A stretch of DNA of 64,000 bases from Chloroflexota bacterium (GTDB taxonomy: Bacteria; Chloroflexota; Chloroflexia; Chloroflexales; Herpetosiphonaceae): positions 310,001 through 374,000 of the forward strand of contig JAIUOC010000009.1 in the NCBI GenBank assembly GCA_020161265.1, given 5' to 3'. Of this stretch, positions 24,735 to 32,760 are shown piece by piece. The notes beneath the pieces were generated by a model that worked only from the letters and a program-made list of their open reading frames with translations, was not told the origin of the DNA and did no database searches. How positions within the stretch are numbered: position 1 is the first letter of the stretch; every line of letters begins with the position of its first letter. The translations under genes were made by a program, and so were the position numbers.

Positions 24735-25024
24735 TGAGGAGATAGACAGAGAACCATTGCTAGTCTGCTAGCATGATTGCAAAGCTCACCAACCTAGATT
24801 GAGGGAGGTTCAGCACAGCGCCGCGCAATTTGTCGCAGCGTGCAAAAATTCTGTCTACCGTTCATATAGCCTCGTTGAAAGCCCGCTCGGAAGTCAAAAA
24901 CCAGCGCTCAAAACGTTGTGATGCGCCCCAGAAAACAACTACACTCATCGTTACAATCGATGCAGCCCCCTGCTGCCGATGAGTGCCGAGAAGGCACGGA
25001 ACCTGTTGGCGAATTACTTCACCG
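24735..25024 (-). ncRNA. Long structured leader RNA, candidate cis-regulatory element
   Basis: Transcript from the promoter at 25031-25058 would carry about 290 nt of leader before terminator T1. Pairings seen by eye include an 8-bp stem ACTCATCG/CGATGAGT (24943-24950 with 24977-24984) enclosing GCAGC/GCTGC, and a hairpin GTGCC/GGCAC just before it. A 10-bp closing helix (24850-24859 with 24741-24750) encloses small hairpins such as GCTAG-CAGA-CTAGC. It does not show the conserved cores I know for T-box, cobalamin, SAM, lysine, c-di-AMP, RNase P, tmRNA or SRP RNA. A free-standing small RNA is the alternative to a leader. Confidence 0.5.
24794..24865 (-). promoter_or_regulatory. Possible leader peptide frame (23 codons)
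   Basis: Inside the leader an ATG preceded by ACGAGG opens a 23-codon frame ending in TAG. It contains four arginine codons (positions 4, 11, 15, 16, the last two adjacent). It covers one arm of the 10-bp closing helix, so translation would disturb the fold. Arginine-dependent attenuation is conceivable but unproven, and chance occurrence is possible. Confidence 0.3.
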
Positions 25025-25030
25025 CTGCAT

Positions 25031-25058
25031 ATTTTAGCCTAATTTTGGTGCTTGTCAA
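25031..25058 (-). promoter_or_regulatory. Promoter of the structured leader
   Basis: On the minus strand a perfect TTGACA (25053-25058) and TAAAAT (25031-25036, 5/6) are 16 bp apart. Transcription should begin near 25024. Confidence 0.72.
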
Positions 25059-25140
25059 ATAAGCAATTAGTATGAATTTAGTGGCAAAATCATGGGGGAT
25101 ACTCGCAGCAATTCAGTTGATTACAAAGGGCTAAATTGGG

Positions 25141-26301
25141 TTACATGGCTGTAACAGGCGCTAATTGAAACGCTGGCACAATTAATTGAAAATTCGCACC
25201 CTGCCCCAGCACGCTCACAACCATAATATCGCCGCCTAAAAGCCGAGCCAGCGAACGGCTAATTGCCAAGCCCAAACCAGTGCCGCCAAAGCGTGCCGCT
25301 GTCGATTGTTCAGCTTGCACAAAGGGCTGAAACAGGTTGGCAACTTGTTCGCTGCTCATACCAATCCCAGTATCAGCTACTTCAAAATGCAGCCAATCGC
25401 CATCGCGTTTGGCTCGTAAGGTAATTGTGCCTTGTTGGGTAAATTTGCTAGCATTAGTTAATAAATTAAGTAAGATTTGGCGTAACTTTTGCAAATCGCT
25501 GTGCATCACCCCCAAATCTTCAGCCACATCCAACACAAGGCGATTGTTGTTCTTGGCAATTTGCGGCTGAATATACAATTCCAGATCGTTGATCAACTCA
25601 ATCGCACGAAAATCCTGACCGAACAATTCCATGCGGCCAGCCTCAATTTTAGAAAGATCCAGCACATCGTTGATTAAACCCAACAGATGCACGCCAGCAT
25701 TGCGAATCGTGCTGAGATCTTGTACATAATTGGGTAATTGATCAGCCTCGGCATCTTCTTGCAGCAGTTCGCTATAGCCGATAATTGCATTCAGCGGCGT
25801 GCGCAGTTCATGGCTCATCATGGCCAGAAATTGGCTTTTGGAGCGATTGGCCAACTCAGCATCTTCTTTAGCTGCCAGCAACGATTGCTCAATCTGTTTA
25901 CGCTGGCTAATTTCGTTGGCCAACAATTCGCGCTCATGTTGAATCTCGGCAGTTTGGGCCTGAATTTTATTAATCAGCGAGCGCAACCAGCCAATCATCC
26001 AGACCAAAAAACAACTCATCAAGGCTGGCGGCCAGAATGAGCGCAACTGAACCCAATTCATGCCAAGCCAACGAAACAGGCCCAAATTAACCGAAAGCCC
26101 GATCACTGCTGCCGCCAAGCCTCTGCGCCAGCCAAACGACCATGCCACCAAGCCCACGGGTATCAGCACAAACGAGCCAACCGCCCCGCCAATAATTGAG
26201 TATAACCATGGAAACGCCAGCAAATAGACCAGCACAATCCCAAGGATTATGCCAATCCGATAGACCTGATTGATCGATTGGTTAATTGTTCGACGTTTCA
26301 T
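25141..26301 (-). CDS. Membrane-bound sensor histidine kinase
   Basis: The 386-residue protein has an N-terminal membrane region of three or four helices (about residues 15-105) without a large outer domain. A coiled coil rich in Gln and Glu follows, then the kinase core. The phospho-accepting histidine is in MMSHELRTPLNAIIGYSELL. The ATP-binding domain has LLNLLTNASKFT (N box), DTGIGMSSEQ and GGTGLGLAISRSL. I chose ATG 26301 over a TTG at 26310. The gene follows the DUF2721 gene after about 17 bases and may be its operon partner. No response regulator is adjacent. Confidence 0.88.
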   Translation of the reverse strand: MKRRTINQSINQVYRIGIILGIVLVYLLAFPWLYSIIGGAVGSFVLIPVGLVAWSFGWRRGLAAAVIGLSVNLGLFRWLGMNWVQLRSFWPPALMSCFLVWMIGWLRSLINKIQAQTAEIQHERELLANEISQRKQIEQSLLAAKEDAELANRSKSQFLAMMSHELRTPLNAIIGYSELLQEDAEADQLPNYVQDLSTIRNAGVHLLGLINDVLDLSKIEAGRMELFGQDFRAIELINDLELYIQPQIAKNNNRLVLDVAEDLGVMHSDLQKLRQILLNLLTNASKFTQQGTITLRAKRDGDWLHFEVADTGIGMSSEQVANLFQPFVQAEQSTAARFGGTGLGLAISRSLARLLGGDIMVVSVLGQGANFQLIVPAFQLAPVTAM

Positions 26302-26318
26302 AGCAGCCAATTCTAGCG

Positions 26319-26708
26319 TTATTCATCGAGATCGGCAATTTCAAGGCTAAGGGCATCGATCGAAACCTGAATTTCACGCAACGATAAGCCCAACGAGGTC
26401 AAAAGCAGTAATAAACTTATGGCAAATGTGCCTTTACCTAATAGCTCTTGGCCTGCGAAAAGTACAAACATACACAGCACACAAAAGAAAAATGCTGCAA
26501 CGCCGCAAATCTGCATACTACGAATAATCCCGATGCGGTAGCGCAAATTTTCCAACTGGCCGCGAATCCGTGGATCACGATCAAGTTTATAGCGACTTTT
26601 GAGTTCGCGCATGAGGGCGGCAATTGAAAGAAAGCGGTTGGTATAGGCCAAAAACAGCAACGAAATTGCTGGAAACAACAGCGCTGGCGTGGTGAAAGTC
26701 AGTTCCAT
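26319..26708 (-). CDS. DUF2721 family membrane protein
   Basis: The 129-residue protein has a helix near the N-terminus (PALLFPAISLLFLAYTNRF, residues 9-27) with the FLAYTNRF word typical of DUF2721. A basic cytoplasmic loop follows, then two more helices (about 68-85 and 92-108). The end, SLREIQVSIDALSLEI, is also typical. Function is unknown; the family is common in cyanobacteria and Chloroflexota. It lies just upstream of the histidine kinase. Confidence 0.8.
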   Translation of the reverse strand: MELTFTTPALLFPAISLLFLAYTNRFLSIAALMRELKSRYKLDRDPRIRGQLENLRYRIGIIRSMQICGVAAFFFCVLCMFVLFAGQELLGKGTFAISLLLLLTSLGLSLREIQVSIDALSLEIADLDE

Positions 26709-26826
26709 GATGAGCCTGCTTTGATGCTAAATTGAACTCCATAACCAGATAGTTTAGCACTTTTAGCGCAGGCGATTGGATGCAAACCGACACCGTGCGG
26801 CGCTAGATCATCACAATTAACGCCAA

Positions 26827-26854
26827 AACCGCCCATTCGAGCGAATGAGCGGTT
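26827..26854 (-). terminator. Terminator of the WXG100-lipase operon
   Basis: A 13-bp stem with one G-T type pair (AACCGCCCATTCG/CGAATGAGCGGTT, 2-base turn as drawn) lies just past the EspG-like stop. On the minus strand it is followed by a short T-rich tract. Confidence 0.7.
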
Positions 26855-26872
26855 TGGTACAGGCGAACCAAC

Positions 26873-27658
26873 TTATGAAAGCGACTCATAGATAATGCCA
26901 CCAAGCCCCATATAATCGATGCCCTTGAGTTGATAGCGCTCAATTTCAAGGTCGGCTTGGGTCATCAAAAACGAGCCAATTTCATTCTTAAATAGGGTAT
27001 ATTCACGGGCCATGGCATGGCTGCCACTATATTGGATGGTTACAAACACGGTGGTCGTTGAAGGCAAGCGGAACATACGCACCAACAATTCGGCTTCAGT
27101 CGGCGAAACACCGCTGCGCACCAAGGTATCGGCTGATTGCGCTGTTTGGCCTTGCTCAGCCAATTGGCGTGCCATAACTAATTTTTCGCGGCTAATATCA
27201 ACATGCAAATTAACCGCTGGCGTGTTCGCCGCGTAATCGCTCAGTTGAAACACCGTTTCAATCAATCGATCAAGATTGGGCATCTGCGCGAGGTTGTGAA
27301 CTTCAGGGTTAATCACCGTATGCACAACTAAAGAATCATCGCGCACATGGCCAAACCCTTGCAGTACCACCCCATCGGCACGAGTATGATAAACCACCAG
27401 TGAGCGTTGTGGATACGCGCAACTTGCCACAACTCCAAGCAAATCTCGAACAATTAATAATTGACCATTTTCATCTACCGCCGCAGCGTTGCGAGCACGG
27501 AGCGAATGTTCAGCCTGCAACAACTCCAAAGCGCGTTGATTCTCATCGGCGGTGGTCGCTTGAACACCCATCAAAGCGGGAGCTTTCAAGAGTGCACTAA
27601 TTAACAGCAATTCACTGCGTGAAAGTGTTACTGCGACCAAGGGTTGGGGGGTTGTCAT
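26873..27658 (-). CDS. Possible EspG-like type VII secretion accessory protein
   Basis: This 261-residue soluble protein has no signal or membrane segment. Its order of elements recalls EspG-type chaperones of ESX secretion systems: VAVTLSRSELLLISALLKAP, a helix ending HSLRARNAAAVDENGQL and RDLLGVVASCAYPQRSLVVY. A second half follows, with a helix in LVRSGVSPTEAELLVRM. The match is weak and by pattern only. Context helps: it starts 11 bases after the lipoprotein gene, which follows a WXG100-lipase gene. A chaperone for the WXG100 protein is my inference; an unrelated cytosolic immunity or regulator protein is possible. Confidence 0.5.
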   Translation of the reverse strand: MTTPQPLVAVTLSRSELLLISALLKAPALMGVQATTADENQRALELLQAEHSLRARNAAAVDENGQLLIVRDLLGVVASCAYPQRSLVVYHTRADGVVLQGFGHVRDDSLVVHTVINPEVHNLAQMPNLDRLIETVFQLSDYAANTPAVNLHVDISREKLVMARQLAEQGQTAQSADTLVRSGVSPTEAELLVRMFRLPSTTTVFVTIQYSGSHAMAREYTLFKNEIGSFLMTQADLEIERYQLKGIDYMGLGGIIYESLS

Positions 27659-27669
27659 GCCCTAATCTC

Positions 27670-28314
27670 CTACGGTACAACCGCAAAGGTACTGTCAATT
27701 GCAATCGGGTTGGAATATTGATGGTCCCATTCGTGGCCCGAAGCATTGCGATCATCGACCCCACGTTGGCGCGATTCACGAGTGTTCACCGCAATCCGTT
27801 GGACCGTTGGCCATTGCGCTTGTTCATTCGGGGCGATTGGAATCACAAATGTCCGTTTATTAAGTTTACTAACTTTTAATGCTTCTAACCAACGAGTTTG
27901 ATCTGGTTCTTCACGTTCAAATTCGATCGTTGTGAGTTCACCCATAACACTATCATCAACCAAGCCAACAATCAGCCGATAGCCATCGATCTCGAATAAG
28001 GCTGTTTGCAGCGGGGCTTCGGGAAAAGTCTGAGTCAAAGGAAGCGCAAACGCCGCTGCACCAGCATTTGGCTCAAGGTAGGCAATCGTTGTTGGTTCGC
28101 CAGCCACGGTTTGAGCTCGAATCAAGCTTAAACGGCGATAGCGTGGTTTGTCACCCAACCACGGGCTGATATCAAGTGTGCCAATTGTTTGAATCGACTG
28201 TTCATCGAGGCCGTTACGCACGGCCTCGGGAACAGCACTTGATCCACATCCAAAGAGTGATGCCAACAATCCCATTGCAAGCATCCCCCACCATACTCTA
28301 CACACAACCTGCAT
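27670..28314 (-). CDS. Lipoprotein, candidate immunity partner of the WXG100-lipase
   Basis: The 214-residue protein starts with a lipoprotein signal ending ASLFGC (Cys23). The mature part is probably beta-rich, with phrases such as TIGTLDISPWLG, RLSLIRAQTVAG and PTTIAYLEP, and no enzymatic motif is seen. Its start lies 3 bases after the lipase gene stops, so the two must be translated together. In staphylococcal type VII systems a secreted lipase toxin is neutralised by a lipoprotein encoded next to it, and this pair has the same form. The role is inferred from context and topology. Confidence 0.65.
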   Translation of the reverse strand: MQVVCRVWWGMLAMGLLASLFGCGSSAVPEAVRNGLDEQSIQTIGTLDISPWLGDKPRYRRLSLIRAQTVAGEPTTIAYLEPNAGAAAFALPLTQTFPEAPLQTALFEIDGYRLIVGLVDDSVMGELTTIEFEREEPDQTRWLEALKVSKLNKRTFVIPIAPNEQAQWPTVQRIAVNTRESRQRGVDDRNASGHEWDHQYSNPIAIDSTFAVVP

Positions 28315-28317
28315 GGA

Positions 28318-29592
28318 TTACTTCAGGTATGGAGCAACTTGGGGATAGCTGTTTTTAATGATGCTAACCACATCGTTGCTCGTCCAATAGGAGTTGTGAT
28401 TGCTAATTGGGTTGCCCGCATTGGCGTTGGTCGTAAAGTAATTGATGCCAGCATCACGGGAGGCGTTATCGGCTCCAAGCACCCCTGGTACAACCAATGG
28501 CAAGGATTTAGGCGCTAAGATCCCAGTCATCAAGCCTGGAGTTAGGAAATTACGCCCTTCATCGGAGCGAATCCATGGTTGGCCAATATAATCGCCTTTG
28601 TCGCTAACGCTGAGGAATTTGGCATATTGCATCGCCCGATCAGCGTTGGCTACCGGCGATCCGAGCGTAACCACCCCAGAAACATCAACGCCCATGTTAT
28701 TTTCAAGCATTGGCGCGAGGTTACTGACAACCGCCCCACCGCCGCTATGCCCAATCAGCATGACGGTTTGGCCAGGCAATAATGGGTTACGGGCAAGGTC
28801 TTGTTGAATAAAGTTGTAGCTTTCTTGAGTATACTTGCCTTGATCTTGCATTGTATACTCTTGCACAACTTCGCTGACCCCGACTCCAGTATTAAACAAC
28901 ATTGAAGCCCCGTTGACAACCGTTGCACCAGCGCCTGTAATCCCATTAACAACTGAGGCTCCGGCTCCGGTCAGCCAATCGACGGGCGACAACCAACCAC
29001 CATGATTGGTGCCTTGCAGATTGGTGCCTTGCAAGTTGGTGGTGTAGTTGGTATTGTAAATTGCTGGCATCGCCTTGATTTGGCTAGGATCATAGCCGTG
29101 GGAAGCCAACAAGCCAGCCAGTTGCTGTGGCCCTTCGCCTGGAGTACCATCTGGCTCGCTGGCGTTAATCCCATTGACAATGTACATGCGTGGTGGTGGC
29201 AACTGATTCGCCGCCGCCGAGCCTGCTGCATTACCTGCCGCAGCGCTGAACGAAACACCGCTACCAGCGCTTGAGCTAGCTCCGCCATCGCCAAACGAGA
29301 TACCTTTAGCCGCCTCTTGTTCAGCTTGCTGAAAGACTGTGCTAATTTGTTGGGTTACCGTTTGAGCTTCCCGCAATACATTAGTGAGACGTTGCATTGT
29401 GGGAAAAATTTCCGTCTGCATTTCATTAAAAAATGCCTTTGCCGCATCACCCATCCATCCGCCATTGGCTAAACTTTCATAGCTCTGGCGAATCTGGCTG
29501 TTGATTTGATCAACTACCTCCGATTGCTTGCCAAACCGACTTGCAACTTGAGTGAGTTGGTCATACTGAGCTTGAACGATTTCAGCTCCCAT
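28318..29592 (-). CDS. WXG100-domain protein fused to an alpha/beta-hydrolase (lipase) domain
   Basis: The 424-residue protein begins with a helical hairpin of WXG100 type (residues 1-100, GGWMGDAAKAFF at 44-55 with the W-x-G turn at 46-48), the targeting module of type VII secretion. A Gly/Ser/Ala linker (101-130) leads to an alpha/beta hydrolase. The nucleophile elbow is GHSGG (Ser283), a candidate acid is Asp331 and the histidine is probably His399 in SNHNSYW. A short internal repeat, GTNLQ, occurs at 189-195. The start at 29592 follows AAGGAGT. It is probably a secreted antibacterial or phospholipid-cleaving toxin. No EccC-like ATPase is in the window, so the secretion machine is encoded elsewhere. 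Confidence 0.82.
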   Translation of the reverse strand: MGAEIVQAQYDQLTQVASRFGKQSEVVDQINSQIRQSYESLANGGWMGDAAKAFFNEMQTEIFPTMQRLTNVLREAQTVTQQISTVFQQAEQEAAKGISFGDGGASSSAGSGVSFSAAAGNAAGSAAANQLPPPRMYIVNGINASEPDGTPGEGPQQLAGLLASHGYDPSQIKAMPAIYNTNYTTNLQGTNLQGTNHGGWLSPVDWLTGAGASVVNGITGAGATVVNGASMLFNTGVGVSEVVQEYTMQDQGKYTQESYNFIQQDLARNPLLPGQTVMLIGHSGGGAVVSNLAPMLENNMGVDVSGVVTLGSPVANADRAMQYAKFLSVSDKGDYIGQPWIRSDEGRNFLTPGLMTGILAPKSLPLVVPGVLGADNASRDAGINYFTTNANAGNPISNHNSYWTSNDVVSIIKNSYPQVAPYLK

Positions 29593-29844
29593 GCCAATAC
29601 TCCTTAAAAGTGCGCTTCAACCTCGGGAATGCCCTTGCTCTCGTTGACCGAATGTGGGGTAAAAAACCGAAATGTAGCAGTATCATCGTATAAAAACCAG
29701 CTTACGTCAAGATCTTTATTAAGAAAAAGCTGCAATCTAGCAGCTAGCTAGTTAGTTATTGTTAAGTATCTTGATCAGGTTAGTCTTTTTAGGCTAAAGC
29801 CTGTTTTGCCCCAGCTAGCGCGTTGCAAGAACAAGACCAAGCAA
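29593..29844. other. Spacer upstream of the WXG100-lipase operon
   Basis: No gene is seen. On the minus strand a TTGACG near 29734 could be a -35, but no convincing -10 at standard spacing was found. The A/T-rich character suits a promoter region. Confidence 0.35.
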
Positions 29845-29872
29845 AACCCCTTGATCGGTTGATCAAGGGGTT
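29845..29872 (-). terminator. Terminator of the pentapeptide-repeat gene
   Basis: A 12-bp perfect stem (AACCCCTTGATC/GATCAAGGGGTT, loop of 4) lies about 35 bases past the stop codon. On the minus strand the stem runs into TTTT. Confidence 0.8.
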
Positions 29873-29906
29873 AACTAAATTGCGCCACTCATTTGATCAA
29901 ATTGAT

Positions 29907-30626
29907 TCAAGCCTCAAGCAGCTTGGCTCGCATCCAATCAGCATCGTGGCGTTGGCTGCCATCGGCCTCAGGGCTGGCATCAAACCAACCAGTAAACCGC
30001 CCACCCTCAACCACCACATCCTTAGCTTGCAAATTAGCCACCGCTACATGCTCAAAGCTTTTGAGCTTGCGTAAACTGGCTGCATTTAAGTTTGCACCCC
30101 GTAAATCGCAAGCGTAAATCGTCGCAAAATCAAGGATGGCATGATCAAATTGGGCGTTACGAGCTGAGCTACGGCTCAGACTAAAACGCACCGCATGGGT
30201 ATAACTAAGCCTTGTCTGATCCAAAACGCTGGTCTCAAAACTGGTTTTGTTCAGATCGGCATAGGTCAGATTGGCTTGGCTAAAATCGCTGAGTTTAATG
30301 ATTGCACTGATCAGATCAGCCTGTTGCCAATTGCTGTCACGGGCATCAATTTGCTCGCAAAAGCTCGAAGCAAAACAGGCCTTACGCAAATCGGCAGTTT
30401 GTAAATCGACCTTGCGCAACGTTGCCCCAAAAAAATTACAATCACGCAAATCGCAGCCTGCCAACACCACGTTTTCAAACTGCATACGCATCAACGAACG
30501 TCCACGCAAATCCATGCCCCGCAAATCACAATTGCGCAAGCTCAAGGCTTCGCCAAGCGGTTCTTGCAACCATTCGGCGTGCGCAGCCAGCAGTTGATCA
30601 AGCTTTTGTTGCGAAAAATAGCGCAT
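29907..30626 (-). CDS. Pentapeptide-repeat protein
   Basis: This 239-residue soluble protein is largely a right-handed quadrilateral beta-helix. It has many A(D/N)LxX units, for example CDLRGMDLRGRSL, CDLRDCNFFGATL, ADLRKACF, ANLTYADLNKTSF and CDLRGANLNAASL. The first 25 residues form a helical cap. Such proteins are structural; some mimic DNA and protect gyrase, but nothing here points to that. The gene lies 28 bp after the start of the glycosyltransferase operon's last gene region and has its own terminator. Confidence 0.88.
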   Translation of the reverse strand: MRYFSQQKLDQLLAAHAEWLQEPLGEALSLRNCDLRGMDLRGRSLMRMQFENVVLAGCDLRDCNFFGATLRKVDLQTADLRKACFASSFCEQIDARDSNWQQADLISAIIKLSDFSQANLTYADLNKTSFETSVLDQTRLSYTHAVRFSLSRSSARNAQFDHAILDFATIYACDLRGANLNAASLRKLKSFEHVAVANLQAKDVVVEGGRFTGWFDASPEADGSQRHDADWMRAKLLEA

Positions 30627-30653
30627 TGCGAGCGCCTCACTAGCATTCCAAAA

Positions 30654-31919
30654 CTAAGCTTGTATCCGTTGTTCAATAATTTCGACGGCGCGGCTGATAC
30701 CTTGCTCGGCTTGCAACGTTTTGGCCATAGCTTGGGCATTGTGCTGCATGCTCGGTGTATTAGCGGCCTGCGAAATCGCCCAAGCCAAACGATCAACAGT
30801 GAGTTTATTGCGCGGAATCCCCTTTGGCCCTAAGCCCAAATCATACACGCGCTGCCCCCAACGCAACTGGTCGCCCAAGTGCGGCACGATGACGGTTGGC
30901 AAACCAGCGGCCAAGCTTGCAGCCGTTGTGCCAGCCCCGCCATGATGCACCGCCGCTTTGACATGGCGAAAAAGTCGTTCATGCGGCGCTGAGCCAATCC
31001 GAAAAACCGTTTTGGGTAGTTCGATTTGGCCTAAGCCAGCCCAACCAGTTTGGATAATTGCCCGCTGCCCGCTATGCGCCACAGCTTTGAGCAGCAGTTC
31101 GGTAAAAGCATCGGGATTGGCTCCGGTCATACTGCCAAAACCAATATAGATTGGAGTTGGGCCATCGGCCAAAAATTGCTCAAGCTCAGGCGGCATTTGC
31201 CAAGCTTCATCTGGCGGCAACATCCAATAACCAACCGTCTGAATATTGGCGGGCCAATCGCTAGGATGCGGAATAATTGCCGAGCTATAGCCTTGAATGA
31301 TGGTGGTTTGACGTAAGCGCTGAGCATATTCGCGCACACTTTGGGCTGGCAATTTGAGCTGTTGCTGGCGAAACTGATTAATAAAATCGCCGCCAACTTG
31401 CCACATAAATGGCTCAAGCACCCAGCGCCCAAACCAATAATTAATGATGCTCTCGTGGTTTGGTAGAATTGCTGCCGCACTGGCAGGGCCGCAACGGGTG
31501 GCCAACATCGCTGGTTGCAGTGGCGTGCTAATATGCACCACATTCAACACTTCAGCCAAGGTCACTGCAAAGACATCCGAGGTAAAACTGCTGATCAAAA
31601 CATCGCAGTTTTGGGCCGCTTGCCAAGCATCTTCAACCATGGTCAAGGCATGTTGCTTCAACAAACGGCGCATCGCATTGCGCTGTTTAATTGGATTAGC
31701 CCCATGTTTGACCCAATCGTTGCCATGATCGCTCAACATCATTTGCTGAATATCGACCCGCGCAGTCGCCACTTGTAACCCAAACTCCTCAACCCAGCTT
31801 TTAAAATTGCTGCTGACCAACAGGGTTATCGAATGCCCACGCGCTTGCAAGGCCAAGCCCAAGGCCACCATCGGCTGAACATCGCCGCGTGTGCCAAAGG
31901 CAATAATTAAAATTCTCAC
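30654..31919 (-). CDS. GT1-type (UGT/MGT-like) glycosyltransferase
   Basis: The 421-residue enzyme belongs to the family that glycosylates small lipophilic acceptors such as sterols, macrolides or carotenoids. The N-terminal domain starts ILIIAFGTRGDVQPMVALG, as in sterol and macrolide transferases. The donor-binding domain carries PIYIGFGSM and VHHGGAGTTAASLAAGLP, followed by DQLRWGQRVYDLGLG. The active-site base may be a histidine or aspartate in the N-domain but cannot be fixed by eye. Its ATG overlaps the stop of the esterase gene by 4 bp, so the two are coupled. Confidence 0.9.
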   Translation of the reverse strand: MRILIIAFGTRGDVQPMVALGLALQARGHSITLLVSSNFKSWVEEFGLQVATARVDIQQMMLSDHGNDWVKHGANPIKQRNAMRRLLKQHALTMVEDAWQAAQNCDVLISSFTSDVFAVTLAEVLNVVHISTPLQPAMLATRCGPASAAAILPNHESIINYWFGRWVLEPFMWQVGGDFINQFRQQQLKLPAQSVREYAQRLRQTTIIQGYSSAIIPHPSDWPANIQTVGYWMLPPDEAWQMPPELEQFLADGPTPIYIGFGSMTGANPDAFTELLLKAVAHSGQRAIIQTGWAGLGQIELPKTVFRIGSAPHERLFRHVKAAVHHGGAGTTAASLAAGLPTVIVPHLGDQLRWGQRVYDLGLGPKGIPRNKLTVDRLAWAISQAANTPSMQHNAQAMAKTLQAEQGISRAVEIIEQRIQA

Positions 31920-32749
31920 ACGCTCGCTCCCAATAAAAAGGCCAGCGGCAATTCAGCTCGTTCGCGCCAAGCCAACTCAGAATGGCCCGCCCCCACAAAT
32001 TTCTGGGTAAGCCAATCGTCGCCTTGAATATATCCTGCTGCCTGCATAAACCCATCCATCTCAATTTGATAGGGTTCGTACTCAGCGTCAAGATCCTCAG
32101 TGCCAAAATCGAAATAGATTCGATGCTTGCCAGCCTTAGGCAAACGTTTGCCCAGCCAAGCCACCAATCGGCTAGCCCCAATCGGCCAGTGGGTTGAAAC
32201 ACAACCAGCATTGCCAAAAACTTTGGGATATTGCACCAAGGCATACAGCGAAATCAGCCCGCCCATACTTGCACCCATAATGCTGGTATGCTCAGGCTCA
32301 GGGTGAGTGCGATAGCGTGTATCAATCTGCGGCTTGAGCGTTTTGACGATCCATGCTAAATATTCGTCGGAAAGCGGGCCACCACCAACCGCTGCTTCAA
32401 ATTGGGCTTGCATCGCGGCACTAGCAGAATGAAATGGCTTGGCTGGCAAATAATCACGAATCCGTTGCTCGCTATTCCAAATGCCAACCACAATTGCCCC
32501 GTTGATCGTTTGGCTGGCAATCAGATTTTCGAGCGCCTCGTCAATTCCCCAATCAACTCCGATATAGGCTAAGGCTGGGTCAAACAAGTTTTGGCCATCG
32601 TGCATATAAATTACCGGAAAAGCTTCGCTGCTACTATGATAGTTGGCCGGCAACCAAACATCGACATTGCGCGGCAACAGGCCAGGAATGGGCATATCGG
32701 CGTAGCGTTCTAAAAATCCAGTTGCATCGGATAATTCAATCGATTGCAT
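31916..32749 (-). CDS. Esterase of the Fes/enterochelin-esterase-like family
   Basis: The 277-residue alpha/beta hydrolase has the family opening VWLPANYHSSSEAFPVIYMHDGQNLFD and ends with HSELAWRERAELPLAFLL; only part of each is quoted. Its nucleophile elbow is SIMGASMGG (Ser in GASMG). The histidine is probably in GAGHSELAW and the acid in FDFGTEDLDAEY. There is no signal peptide, so it acts inside the cell. It is translationally coupled to the GT1 gene. Together they might acylate or de-esterify and glycosylate one metabolite, an inference from context only. Confidence 0.8.
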   Translation of the reverse strand: MQSIELSDATGFLERYADMPIPGLLPRNVDVWLPANYHSSSEAFPVIYMHDGQNLFDPALAYIGVDWGIDEALENLIASQTINGAIVVGIWNSEQRIRDYLPAKPFHSASAAMQAQFEAAVGGGPLSDEYLAWIVKTLKPQIDTRYRTHPEPEHTSIMGASMGGLISLYALVQYPKVFGNAGCVSTHWPIGASRLVAWLGKRLPKAGKHRIYFDFGTEDLDAEYEPYQIEMDGFMQAAGYIQGDDWLTQKFVGAGHSELAWRERAELPLAFLLGASV

Positions 32750-32760
32750 AGCTACCTCAA

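Noticed and set aside
24735-25024. RNase P RNA, tmRNA, 6S RNA or a known riboswitch
   Set aside because: I looked for GAGGAAAGUCC-type, tRNA-like, cobalamin-box, T-box and SAM core words on both strands and did not find them. A chance ACCUGCC match to the cobalamin box lacks the rest of the core. Only a covariance search could settle it.
29723-29740. Promoter of the WXG100-lipase operon
   Set aside because: A TTGACG is present on the minus strand but no -10 with reasonable match occurs at 16-18 bp.
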